From CAZVYJ01 sp964631565 (GTDB lineage: Bacteria > Planctomycetota > Phycisphaerae > SM23-33), in the NCBI GenBank assembly GCA_964631565.1, contig CAZVYJ010000054.1, positions 1-18,547 of the forward strand: a stretch of DNA of 18,547 nt. The letters are read 5' to 3'. Below the pieces are notes generated by a model. It had not been told where the DNA came from and did not search any database. It saw only the letters and a program-made list of their open reading frames with translations. Of this stretch, positions 6,136-13,994 are shown in pieces. Both the position numbers and the translations under genes were made by a program. How positions within the stretch are numbered: the stretch's first letter is position 1; every line of letters starts with the position of its first letter.

Positions 6136-8295
6136 ATGGAATGGACACCGTTTGCCGAGGTTGCGGGCGTGCTGGCTGTTGCGGCCGCGGTGGCCGCTAT
6201 CGGCCTGAAGCTGCGCCAGCCCCTTATCATCTCGTTTCTCTTCGCCGGCATACTGGTCGGTCCTTCGGTCATCGGCCTGGTTGAGGGAGCGCATGAAATA
6301 GAGCTGCTGGCCAGCATAGGCATTTCACTGCTGTTGTTCGTTGTGGGGTTGCGTCTAGATATCGGGATGATCCGCACGATCGGTCCGGTGGCGCTGGCGA
6401 CCGGCCTGGGACAGGTGGCCTTCACGTCGCTGATCGGCTTCGCCATCGCCATGGCTTTCGGAATGCAGACGATCCCGGCTCTTTATGTCGCGGTGGCCCT
6501 GACGTTTTCAAGCACAATCATCATCGTCAAGCTGCTCTCCGATAAAAAGGAGATAGACTCGCTGCACGGGCGCATCGCCGTCGGCTTTCTCATCGTTCAG
6601 GACATCGTGGCCATCCTCGCCCTTATCGGCCTGACGGCGTTCGGCGGCGGCGAGCAGGGACAAGGCTTCCTTGTGGAATCTCTGTGGATAGCCGGCAAGG
6701 GCCTGCTGATGCTCGGCGTAGTCGTCGCCCTTATGCGATGGGTGCTGCCGCGAGTTTTGTCTTACATAGCCCGTTCTCAGGAACTACTGGTGCTCTTCGC
6801 CATCATGTGGGCCGTGGCTATAGCGGCCGCAGCGGAAGTGCTGGGCTTCAGCAAGGAAGTCGGTGCTTTTCTGGCCGGCGTGTCACTGGCCTCCACGCCG
6901 CAGCGCGACGCCATCGGTGCAAAGCTCATCGTGCTGAGAGATTTTCTGCTGCTGTTCTTTTTCATCGACCTGGGCGCCAGGCTTGATTTGCCCGCGCTGG
7001 GGGCGGAGATGGGCAGGGCCGTAGCATTCTCCGGCTTCGTGCTGATCGGCAACCCGCTTATCGTCATGGCGATCATGGGCCTGATGGGTTATCGAAAGCG
7101 AACCGGTTTTATGTCCGGCCTGGCCGTGGCTCAGATAAGCGAGTTCTCCCTCATACTCGCCGCTCTTGGAGTAAGCCTCGGGCACATCGACTCCTCGACG
7201 ATGGGCCTGATTACGCTGGTCGGCCTGGTGACGATTTTCGCCTCCACCTACATGATCCTGTATTCCGGGCCGCTGTATTCCCGCCTGTCGGGCGTGCTGG
7301 GCGTGTTCGAGCGGGCGAATCCCTATCGCGAGTCGCAGGCGAACGCCGTGCCCGCAGCGACGAATGACCATCTTATTATCGTTATGGGCCTTGGCAACTA
7401 TGGCGGGGCCATAGCCTCGCACCTGCAGCAGCACAATTGGCATCTGCTGGCGGTGGATTTCGACCCGCAGGCCCTCGACCGCGGTCGCAAACTGGGCCTG
7501 CCCGTGCTGTACGGCGATGTGGGCGACCCTGAAATGCTCAGCCAGATTCCGCTCCACGAGGCGCGATGGGTGCTCTGCACCATCCGCGACCACGCATTGA
7601 ACGTCTCGCTGATAAAGATGCTGCGGGAGCGGGATTTCACGGGCCGCGTCGCCCTTACCGCCGGCAGGCCTTCATACGCCGAGGAATACCGTCGGCTCGG
7701 AGCGCATCTGGTGCTGCAGCCGTTCAGCGACGCCGCCGAACAGGCCGTCGAGGCAGTTACAGGGGCGATCCAGTCGCTTCCCGGCCTGCGGGACTGGCCA
7801 GCCGTACTGGAGGAAGTTTCGCTTCAGCCGGGGTCCGTGTTCGCCGGGAAGACGCTGCGCGATCTGGCCCTTCGCCGTGAACTTGGGGTTTCGGTGCTCG
7901 CCATCAGCCGGGCAGGCAGAATTCATTTCAATCCAGCCCCGGATTTAAAAATGTATCCGGGCGACCGGGTTGTTCTGCTGTGCCCGCCGCAGCAGGCGGC
8001 GAAAGCCGTGGAGCATCTGCGCCAGCGCGACCTGGGATCACCTCAGGAGCAGGCCCCCGCATTCGACGCCGACGAAATAAGCGTCATACCGGAATCGGCA
8101 TGGATCGGCAGAACCCTGACTGAGCTGGATTTTCGCAATCGCTACGGAGTGACCGTGATCGGCATTCGCAGGGGACAGAACCAGATTACGTCTCCCTCCG
8201 CTTCAGAGACGCTCACGCTTGGCGATCGCATAGTCGTTGTCGGAAGCCTTGAAGGCGTAGCGAAAATGAAAGGTTCGCAGAAGTCAGTAGTGTAA
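6136..8295 (+). CDS. Kef-type CPA2 cation:proton antiporter with TrkA_N and two TrkA_C domains
   Basis: A 719-residue inner-membrane monovalent cation:proton antiporter, probably K+ or Na+ efflux. About residues 5-385 form the Na_H_exchanger domain with a dozen or so hydrophobic helices and the Kef-like AGILVGPSVIGLV segment (38-50). About 411-530 is a TrkA_N/RCK domain with the nucleotide site GLGNYG and the acidic LLAVDFDPQ at the second strand. Two TrkA_C domains follow (about 557-625 and 648-715). KefB/KefC end after TrkA_N; the double TrkA_C tail suggests gating by another ligand, such as a nucleotide. Of three possible starts at 6130-6138 I chose ATG 6136, which lies 6 nt after GAGGA (6125-6129); the ATG at 6130 touches that site. 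No KefF/KefG-like ancillary gene is nearby. Confidence 0.93.
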   Translation: MEWTPFAEVAGVLAVAAAVAAIGLKLRQPLIISFLFAGILVGPSVIGLVEGAHEIELLASIGISLLLFVVGLRLDIGMIRTIGPVALATGLGQVAFTSLIGFAIAMAFGMQTIPALYVAVALTFSSTIIIVKLLSDKKEIDSLHGRIAVGFLIVQDIVAILALIGLTAFGGGEQGQGFLVESLWIAGKGLLMLGVVVALMRWVLPRVLSYIARSQELLVLFAIMWAVAIAAAAEVLGFSKEVGAFLAGVSLASTPQRDAIGAKLIVLRDFLLLFFFIDLGARLDLPALGAEMGRAVAFSGFVLIGNPLIVMAIMGLMGYRKRTGFMSGLAVAQISEFSLILAALGVSLGHIDSSTMGLITLVGLVTIFASTYMILYSGPLYSRLSGVLGVFERANPYRESQANAVPAATNDHLIIVMGLGNYGGAIASHLQQHNWHLLAVDFDPQALDRGRKLGLPVLYGDVGDPEMLSQIPLHEARWVLCTIRDHALNVSLIKMLRERDFTGRVALTAGRPSYAEEYRRLGAHLVLQPFSDAAEQAVEAVTGAIQSLPGLRDWPAVLEEVSLQPGSVFAGKTLRDLALRRELGVSVLAISRAGRIHFNPAPDLKMYPGDRVVLLCPPQQAAKAVEHLRQRDLGSPQEQAPAFDADEISVIPESAWIGRTLTELDFRNRYGVTVIGIRRGQNQITSPSASETLTLGDRIVVVGSLEGVAKMKGSQKSVV

Positions 8296-8307
8296 AGTCT
8301 TTAGTCG

Positions 8308-8360
8308 CACCCCTGATTTGTTTACGTGCAGAAAGTCATTTCGGCCCCGGGTGTTTTTTT
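8308..8360 (+). terminator. Possible terminator after the antiporter gene
   Basis: CACCC (8308-8312) can pair with GGGTG (8349-8353), which is followed directly by seven T residues (8354-8360). The stem is short and the loop long (about 36 nt), so this is a weak call. Confidence 0.3.
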
Positions 8361-8522
8361 GCTTTTGCGGGAGCAGGCGAGAGTTCTTATCTTTTTAATA
8401 AGAAGAGTATAAATCTCATATTAGTAGTGAATATGGCCTGTTGATTGTGTGGCGCATTGGAGGAGATTTGCTCAAAAGAGGTATCCGTAAGGGGTTATGT
8501 TATCGGAATGATGCCTTTCCAA

Positions 8523-8531
8523 TGTGAATAA
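8523..8531 (-). promoter_or_regulatory. DnaA box TTATTCACA
   Basis: Reads TGTGAATAA on the plus strand, so TTATTCACA on the minus strand, a full match to the TTATNCACA consensus. It lies about 90 bp from the AT-rich segment of the candidate origin. Confidence 0.5.
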
Positions 8532-8658
8532 GCTGTCGGCAATGATGTAGCGCATAGGCGGCAGTCATGCAGTATGGCCGACGGCGCTGCCGGAAGCGTT
8601 GTGAGCGATTGCTTGTGCGGCAGATGCGCAAACAGCCGCGCGACAGGTTTTACAAAAG

Positions 8659-8667
8659 TTATCCACA
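8659..8667 (+). promoter_or_regulatory. DnaA box TTATCCACA
   Basis: A perfect high-affinity DnaA box TTATCCACA in non-coding DNA 77 bp beyond the dnaA stop codon. Confidence 0.6.
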
Positions 8668-8673
8668 AAAGGC

Positions 8674-8682
8674 TGTTGATAA
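8674..8682 (-). promoter_or_regulatory. DnaA box-like site with one mismatch
   Basis: TGTTGATAA on the plus strand (TTATCAACA on the minus) differs from a perfect box by one base. It faces the perfect box at 8659-8667 with only 6 bp between them, which suggests a paired binding site. Confidence 0.35.
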
Positions 8683-8743
8683 TTTCCGGTGACTCGGCTC
8701 GCATCTGTAGCTTTGCGGTTTGTGCGCTGGGAATACCGGGAAA

Positions 8744-10078
8744 TCAGATCGTTGCGCGGATATCTTCGGCGATTTTCTCCAGCGTCGCCTGGAACTGGGC
8801 GTCCTTGCTGCGCATCGCGTCGATTGTTTTGTTGGCGTGCAGGACGGTTGTGTGGTCCCGGCCGCCGAAATAGCCGCCGATTTCCTCGAGGCTGTGGCGC
8901 GTAAGGTTACGGGCGAGGTACATACATATCTGGCGGGGGAACGCTATCGAGCGGCTGCGTTTTTTGGACTGCAGGTCCGCCAGGCGGATGCCGTATCGCG
9001 ACGTGACGGCGGAGAGTATGTCTTCAATGGTAATTTCTCGCCGTTCCGCGGTCGCCGGGTTGGAGCCGAGGGCTTCTTCGGCCAGGTCGAGGTCTATCGG
9101 CCTGTCCGATACAGCCGCGAGCATCGCGACCTTCGCGATCGCGCCCTCGAGCTCGCGGGTGTTGGAATCTACTTTGACTGCGATGAGACAAAGCACATCT
9201 TCGGGAAGTTCGATATTGCGCATGCGGGCCTTCTTGCGGAGGATGGCCACGCGAGTCTCATAGCAGGGTCGGTCTATCTGGGCGACGAGGCCCCAGTTGA
9301 ATCTGCTGACCAGCCGCTCTTCAAGGTCCGGTATCTGGGCCGGGCTGCGGTCGCAGGAAAGAATTATCTGTTTCTGCGCCTGGTACAGCGTGTTGAACGT
9401 GTGGAAAAACTCTTCCTGCGTCTGTTCGTGGTCGGAAAGGAACTGAATATCGTCAATGACCAGCACGTCCGCGTGGCGGTAGCGATAGCGGAAGTCGTGG
9501 AGCTGGCCCATTTCGACCGCTTCGATAAAGTGATTAACAAACGCCTCGCAGGAGAGGTAGCAGATATTGCTGCCCGGCGCGTCGGAAATGATCTTGTGGC
9601 AGATTGCCTGAAGCAGGTGCGTCTTGCCAAGCCCGACGTTGCCGTGGATGAACAGCGGATTATAAGTCTTGCCGGGGGCTTCGCTTACTGCAATGCTCGC
9701 GGCGTGCGCAAGGCGGTTGCATGGCCCGGTCACGAACGTGTCGAAGGTGTAATCGCTGCTGAAATGCTCGATTGTTCCGTTGGTGGCCGCCGAAACCTCG
9801 CCGTTGTCAACTTCTTCCTCGGCGCTGCGCTCGGACTTGGTCAGGAAGCAGACACCGACAAGCCGACCGGTTGCTGCCTGGGCGGCCTCGGTGAATAATC
9901 GCGTGGCGTGCTGCTGACAGTAGCGCTGCTCTTTCTTGCCGGGAACCTGTATTTCCAGAAGACCATGCTCGAGCGATATCGGTTCGAGCTGAGTGAACCA
10001 CGGCCTGATGATGTTGCCGCCTGTCGCGACTACCTGCTGGATGATGCTCTGCCAAAGACCCCGGCCGAGAGTTGCCAT
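8744..10078 (-). CDS. dnaA: Chromosomal replication initiator protein DnaA
   Basis: The AAA+ initiator that binds DnaA boxes, opens oriC and loads helicase. It has 444 residues, near the usual 440-470. Domain I is about 1-80, with a short linker to about 105; the AAA+ domain shows Walker A GNVGLGKT (146-153), Walker B VLVIDD (205-210) and the LVSRFNWGL arginine-finger region; the C-terminal DNA-binding domain ends with HSLEEIGGYFGGRDHTTVLHA, the DnaA signature. I chose ATG 10078, which lies 7 nt after AAGGA; the GTG at 10084 is only 1 nt from that site. dnaA follows dnaE by 258 bp on the same strand with its own promoter, and dnaN is not adjacent. The oriC candidate lies directly downstream. 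Confidence 0.98.
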   Translation of the reverse strand: MATLGRGLWQSIIQQVVATGGNIIRPWFTQLEPISLEHGLLEIQVPGKKEQRYCQQHATRLFTEAAQAATGRLVGVCFLTKSERSAEEEVDNGEVSAATNGTIEHFSSDYTFDTFVTGPCNRLAHAASIAVSEAPGKTYNPLFIHGNVGLGKTHLLQAICHKIISDAPGSNICYLSCEAFVNHFIEAVEMGQLHDFRYRYRHADVLVIDDIQFLSDHEQTQEEFFHTFNTLYQAQKQIILSCDRSPAQIPDLEERLVSRFNWGLVAQIDRPCYETRVAILRKKARMRNIELPEDVLCLIAVKVDSNTRELEGAIAKVAMLAAVSDRPIDLDLAEEALGSNPATAERREITIEDILSAVTSRYGIRLADLQSKKRSRSIAFPRQICMYLARNLTRHSLEEIGGYFGGRDHTTVLHANKTIDAMRSKDAQFQATLEKIAEDIRATI

Positions 10079-10161
10079 GAGCACGTCCTTTCTATAGCTA
10101 AGCGCACAACAAGCACTGCGCGCGATAAATCAAAAACACCAGGAGCATTTATTTGTGCAGC

Positions 10162-10170
10162 TGCGGATAA
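10162..10170 (-). promoter_or_regulatory. DnaA box-like site in the dnaA leader
   Basis: TTATCCGCA on the minus strand differs by one base from TTATCCACA. It sits between the predicted dnaA promoter and start codon, where DnaA could repress its own gene as in other bacteria. A single one-mismatch site may be chance. Confidence 0.3.
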
Positions 10171-10235
10171 CGGTAGCCTTCCTTGGCCGAATTGGTGTTC
10201 CCGAACTAAAGCTGCACTATTGATACGACGAGCGG

Positions 10236-10264
10236 AGTCTAACGCCGCTTGTCGCGCAAGTCAA
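10236..10264 (-). promoter_or_regulatory. Probable dnaA promoter
   Basis: On the minus strand TTGACT (10259-10264; 5 of 6) and TAGACT (10236-10241; 4 of 6) are spaced by exactly 17 bp. Predicted transcription begins near 10229, giving a leader of about 150 nt. It sits in the 258-bp gap after dnaE, so dnaA need not depend on dnaE transcription. Confidence 0.5.
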
Positions 10265-10342
10265 AACGAAATTTCAAAACGGCCTTTCCCAAAATTTTAT
10301 GCACGAATGATGCAAACTTCGTGCCAGCGTTGGAGCAGGGCG

Positions 10343-13300
10343 TTATCCGGCGTCGTTAGCGTACTTCCTGCGGTAGTTGTTGTGCCTGTTCGCCCCGTTA
10401 TTATTGTTTTTTGGTTTTAACAACAGGTTTTCCTCGCCGAGCAGGTCGGTAAGCCTGTCGACAAGTTTTCTGGACGGCGCCACAAACCATTCCCTGTCAG
10501 GCCGAACCGTCGCGGTTATGTCGTTTCGCAGAGTCGTCCGCAGCTGGATGCACACCGGAACGCTGCCGCGATGGGCCAGCAAAATTTCCTTCAGCGGCTC
10601 GAGCACCTCGTTCATCGGGCGGCTGCGCGGAATACGAATGAGTATTTCACCGGTAAGCCGTTCTATCGCCTGGTTGATGGGCGTTATTTCGTCGACAACG
10701 ATGTTTATTCGCTCGCGTCGGCGGTCGGCGGCGCCGGTGATGAAAACCATCGCTTCAGGCTCGATGAGATGCGCGTATTTTTCGTACGTTTCGGAGAATA
10801 CGACGGCGTCGCATTTGCCGGTGAGGTCTTCGATGGTGAGCATCGCCATTTTTTTGCCGGCTGATCGGCCGGCCTTCGTGATGGTGCTTCGGACCGACGC
10901 GATCATGCAGCCGATGGTAATCCGCCCGCCGGCGGCGAAGTCTTCCAGCCGGGCCATGCTCAGCCCCGCCGGCGTCGACAGCGCGGTAAGCTCGCGGCCG
11001 TAACGCGTCAGCGGGTGCGACGTGATGTAAAAACCGAGAGTTTCCTTCTCGGCGGCGAGCAATTGCGATTCGGACCACGGCTCGACGTCGGGGAATTGCG
11101 GCCTGGCGTTCTGCTGGCCGAGCGCATCGAAAAAACTCATCTGCCCGCTCTTGCGGTCGGCAGCTGCAGACTGGCCGATGCTTATGGCGCTGTCGATGGC
11201 GGCCATCATCGCCGCACGGTGCGCGCCAAGCGAGTCGAACGCTCCGCACTTTATGAGGGCCTCGATGGTGGCGCGATTCACGGCATGCAGGTCAACATGC
11301 CTGCAGAAGTGGAACAGATCGGTGAATCGGCCGACTTTGCTGCGGGCGGCAATAATCGCCTCGATGGCCTTGCCGCCGACGCCCTTGACGGCCGACAGCC
11401 CGAAACGCACCATCTCGCCGTCCACCGTGAAGTCGCTGCTGCATGCGTTGATGTCCGGCGGGGCGATTTTTATGTTCATGCGAGACGCCTCGGACAGGTA
11501 CTGAACGACCTTGTCCGTGTCGCCGCTTTCAAACGTAAGCGTCGCGGCGAGAAACTCGCGCGGATAGTATGTTTTGAAGAACGCCGCCTGGTAGGCGATT
11601 ATCGCGTATCGCGACGAATGCGCCTTGTTGAAGCCGTACCCGGCGAATTTCAGGATAAGCTCGAAAATTTCCTCCGCCTCGGCCGGGGCGATGCCGTTTT
11701 CCTCGGCGCCTTTCAGGAAATTCGGTCGCTCGGCCGCGATGGTCTTTTCCTTCTTTTTGGAAATAGCCTTGATCAGCGTAAGGGCGGTATTCAGCTTCAG
11801 CTTGCCCAGGCGGTTGAGCACCATCATGACCTGCTCCTGGTAAGTCATGATGCCGTATGTCTCAGCCAGTATGTCATCGACCTTTTCATGGACGGAGGGC
11901 ACTTCCTCGGTGCCGTTCTTGCGGGCGCAGTATGTGCCTATAAGCTCCATCGGGCCCGGGCGATACATGGCGTTGGCTGCAATAAGGTCGCCGATGCGTT
12001 CCGGCTGCATCTGCATCAGCACGCCCTTCATGCCGTCGGATTCAAACTGGAAAACGCCGTCGGTCCTGCCTTCCCGGAACAGCTGGAAAACCTTCTGGTC
12101 GTCGAGCGGCAGTTCTTCGGGATCGATATCCTCGCCGGTGCGCCGGCGGACAAGCTCGCGGCAGCGCTGGAGAATCGTCAGCGTCCGCAGGCCGAGGAAG
12201 TCCATCTTCATCAGGCCGATTTTGTCGCACGTCGGACCGTCCCACTGTGTTATCGCGTCGTCGCTGTCGGCCTGCTTGCAGAGCGGCACGAGATTTTCCA
12301 GCGGCTCCTGCGCGACGACCACGCCGGCGGCATGCACGCCGGTATGACGGGCAAGGCCTTCGAGCTTCAGGCCGTAATCTATCATTTGCCTGTAGCGATC
12401 GTTGCTCTGGTACATCTCGCGAAGGTCCGGCTCGGCTTCCAGCGCGCTTTCCAGCGTGACCTTCGGGCCTTCGGGCACTTTCTTGGCGATGGCGTCCACA
12501 TCGGCCAGCGGCACGTCGAGCACGCGCCCGACGTCGCGAAGGACCGCGCGGGCCTTCAGCGTTCCGTAAGTGATAATCTGCGCAACGTGCCCGTACTTCT
12601 CGCGTACGTACTGCAGAACCTTGCTGCGGCCTTCCTGGCAGATGTCGATATCAAAGTCCGGGTTCTCGTCGCGCTGCGGGTCGGTGAACCGCTCAAACAG
12701 CAGACCGTACTTTATCGGGTCCACGTTCGATATGCCCAGGCAGTAGCCAAGCAGCGTTGCACAGCCGCTGCCTCTGGCGCCGCACGGTATGTTGTTCTTG
12801 CGGGCGTACTGGGTGAAGTCCTGCACGATGAGGCAGTACCCGCTGTAGCCCTTGCCGTCGATGACCTCCAGCTCGCGATTCAGCCGCTCAACATATTCCG
12901 CCGGCGGATTGCCTTTGCACCGCTCATTGAGCCGCTGGAATGCGAGCTTGCGGAGATACTCGGCTTCCGATTCGCCGCCGGGCGTCTGGAACACGGGCAG
13001 GTGCTTTCCGGAGAAATCGAGCTTCACGTCGCACATTTCGGCGATTGAAAGCGTGTTGCGAGCGGCGTCGCCGAGGTCGGCCAGCGCCTGCCGCATCTCG
13101 GAGGGGCTTTTCAGGTAAAGCTCCGGCGAATATTCCATCGCGCCGCCGTCGGCCAGCGTCTTGCCGGTGGATATGCACGTCAGCACCTCATGGGCGGGCT
13201 TGTGCTCCCGCGTCAGGAAGTGAACGTCGTTCGTGCCGACCACGCCGACGCCGAGTTCGGCCGCGATGGCCATCAGCTCGGGGTTCGCCTGATGCTGCTC

Positions 13301-13846
13301 GACCATGCCCTGGTTCTGCACCTCGATGAAAAACCGATCCCGCCCGAAAATATCGAGATATTCGCCCGCAATCCGCCGCGCCTCTTTCGGCTCGCCGCGC
13401 AGGATCGCACTGGGCACCTCGCCGCCGAGGCATGCCGTGGTGCAGATAAGCCCTTCGTTGAATTCCGCAAGCAGCTGGCGGTCGATTCGCGGGCGATAGT
13501 AGAAACCTTCCAGGTACGCGCGCGAGGAAAGTTTCATCAGGTTCCGCCAGCCGGTCTGGTTCATCGCCAGCAGCAGCATGTGGTAGGACGCGGTGGTTAT
13601 CCTGCCCATCGACTTGTCGAACCGGTCGGTGGGAGAGATGTACGCCTCCATGCCGAGAATCGGCCTGACGCCCTCGGCCCGGGCGGTGTTGTAAAAATCT
13701 ATCGCGCCGAAAAGATTGCCGTGATCGGTCAGCGCGAGCGAGTCCATGCCCGCGGCGGCGGCGGCCTTGACCAGGTCCTTTATCTGGCAGGCGCCGTCCA
13801 GCAGCGAATAGTGCGAGTGTACGTGAAGGTGAACAAATCCGTCCAT
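10343..13846 (-). CDS. dnaE: DNA polymerase III subunit alpha DnaE
   Basis: The replicative polymerase catalytic subunit, 1167 residues from the start chosen, as in DnaE1-type enzymes. The N-terminal PHP domain (about 1-270) keeps a full set of metal-ligand positions: His8, His10, Asp17, His42, Glu67, His89, Cys139, Asp207 and His209. The palm has PCGARGSGCATLLGY (354-368) and the catalytic PDFDID (396-401), with the third Asp in LMKMDFLGLRTL. GIMTYQEQVM, helix-hairpin-helix and an OB fold (ITIGCMIASVRSTI to AVVFSETYEKY) follow; the extreme C-terminus is a short Asn/Lys/Arg-rich tail. No strong ribosome site is seen, so ATG 13855 (3 residues longer) is an equal alternative; ATG 13945 lies upstream of a TATAGT -10 candidate and is unlikely. 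Confidence 0.97.
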   Translation of the reverse strand: MDGFVHLHVHSHYSLLDGACQIKDLVKAAAAAGMDSLALTDHGNLFGAIDFYNTARAEGVRPILGMEAYISPTDRFDKSMGRITTASYHMLLLAMNQTGWRNLMKLSSRAYLEGFYYRPRIDRQLLAEFNEGLICTTACLGGEVPSAILRGEPKEARRIAGEYLDIFGRDRFFIEVQNQGMVEQHQANPELMAIAAELGVGVVGTNDVHFLTREHKPAHEVLTCISTGKTLADGGAMEYSPELYLKSPSEMRQALADLGDAARNTLSIAEMCDVKLDFSGKHLPVFQTPGGESEAEYLRKLAFQRLNERCKGNPPAEYVERLNRELEVIDGKGYSGYCLIVQDFTQYARKNNIPCGARGSGCATLLGYCLGISNVDPIKYGLLFERFTDPQRDENPDFDIDICQEGRSKVLQYVREKYGHVAQIITYGTLKARAVLRDVGRVLDVPLADVDAIAKKVPEGPKVTLESALEAEPDLREMYQSNDRYRQMIDYGLKLEGLARHTGVHAAGVVVAQEPLENLVPLCKQADSDDAITQWDGPTCDKIGLMKMDFLGLRTLTILQRCRELVRRRTGEDIDPEELPLDDQKVFQLFREGRTDGVFQFESDGMKGVLMQMQPERIGDLIAANAMYRPGPMELIGTYCARKNGTEEVPSVHEKVDDILAETYGIMTYQEQVMMVLNRLGKLKLNTALTLIKAISKKKEKTIAAERPNFLKGAEENGIAPAEAEEIFELILKFAGYGFNKAHSSRYAIIAYQAAFFKTYYPREFLAATLTFESGDTDKVVQYLSEASRMNIKIAPPDINACSSDFTVDGEMVRFGLSAVKGVGGKAIEAIIAARSKVGRFTDLFHFCRHVDLHAVNRATIEALIKCGAFDSLGAHRAAMMAAIDSAISIGQSAAADRKSGQMSFFDALGQQNARPQFPDVEPWSESQLLAAEKETLGFYITSHPLTRYGRELTALSTPAGLSMARLEDFAAGGRITIGCMIASVRSTITKAGRSAGKKMAMLTIEDLTGKCDAVVFSETYEKYAHLIEPEAMVFITGAADRRRERINIVVDEITPINQAIERLTGEILIRIPRSRPMNEVLEPLKEILLAHRGSVPVCIQLRTTLRNDITATVRPDREWFVAPSRKLVDRLTDLLGEENLLLKPKNNNNGANRHNNYRRKYANDAG

Positions 13847-13907
13847 AAACCGCATCCGTGCCGAGATGTTTTTGAAAAGTCCGTACCCTTCCTGTTTACG
13901 ACCGACC

Positions 13908-13913
13908 ACTATA
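13908..13913 (-). promoter_or_regulatory. Possible -10 of the dnaE promoter
   Basis: TATAGT (5 of 6) on the minus strand about 55 bp before the dnaE start. The only -35-like sequence at 17 bp is a T-run. It would fire away from the plus-strand promoter at 13960-13988. Confidence 0.28.
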
Positions 13914-13959
13914 CCGCGCGGGGGACTTTCAAAAAAGCGAATCATGCAAACCGCGAAAT

Positions 13960-13988
13960 TTGAGAACGCCGCGCAGCCGGCCTAGAGT
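13960..13988 (+). promoter_or_regulatory. Predicted promoter of the structured RNA
   Basis: TTGAGA (13960-13965; 5 of 6) and TAGAGT (13983-13988; 4 of 6) are spaced by exactly 17 bp. Transcription would begin near 13995, at the first G-run of the stem-loop array. It lies in the divergent gap upstream of dnaE. Confidence 0.45.
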
Positions 13989-13994
13989 TAATCA

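Larger units (their letters stand above)
8381..8682. other. oriC: Candidate chromosomal replication origin (oriC)
   Basis: The 448 bp between the antiporter and dnaA stops hold no gene. Bases 8381-8440 contain only 17 G or C in 60 (28%) in an otherwise GC-rich window and could be the DNA unwinding element; they include a perfect 7-bp inverted repeat TTCTTAT/ATAAGAA (8384-8404) and TTAGTAGTG (8421-8429), which loosely recalls DnaA-trio repeats. To the right are two DnaA boxes matching TTATNCACA in opposite orientation (8523-8531, 8659-8667) and a third with one mismatch (8674-8682). Position beside dnaA fits. This is inference: three boxes is few, and GC skew across the genome was not available. 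Confidence 0.45.

Noticed and set aside
8720..9898. A 392-codon plus-strand frame antisense to dnaA
   Set aside because: Covers the dnaA coding region in reverse and shows no family motif; dnaA itself is unmistakable.
11015..13048. A 677-codon open frame on the plus strand, antisense to dnaE
   Set aside because: It lies wholly inside dnaE, its product has no recognisable domain, and GC-rich codon bias alone opens such frames.
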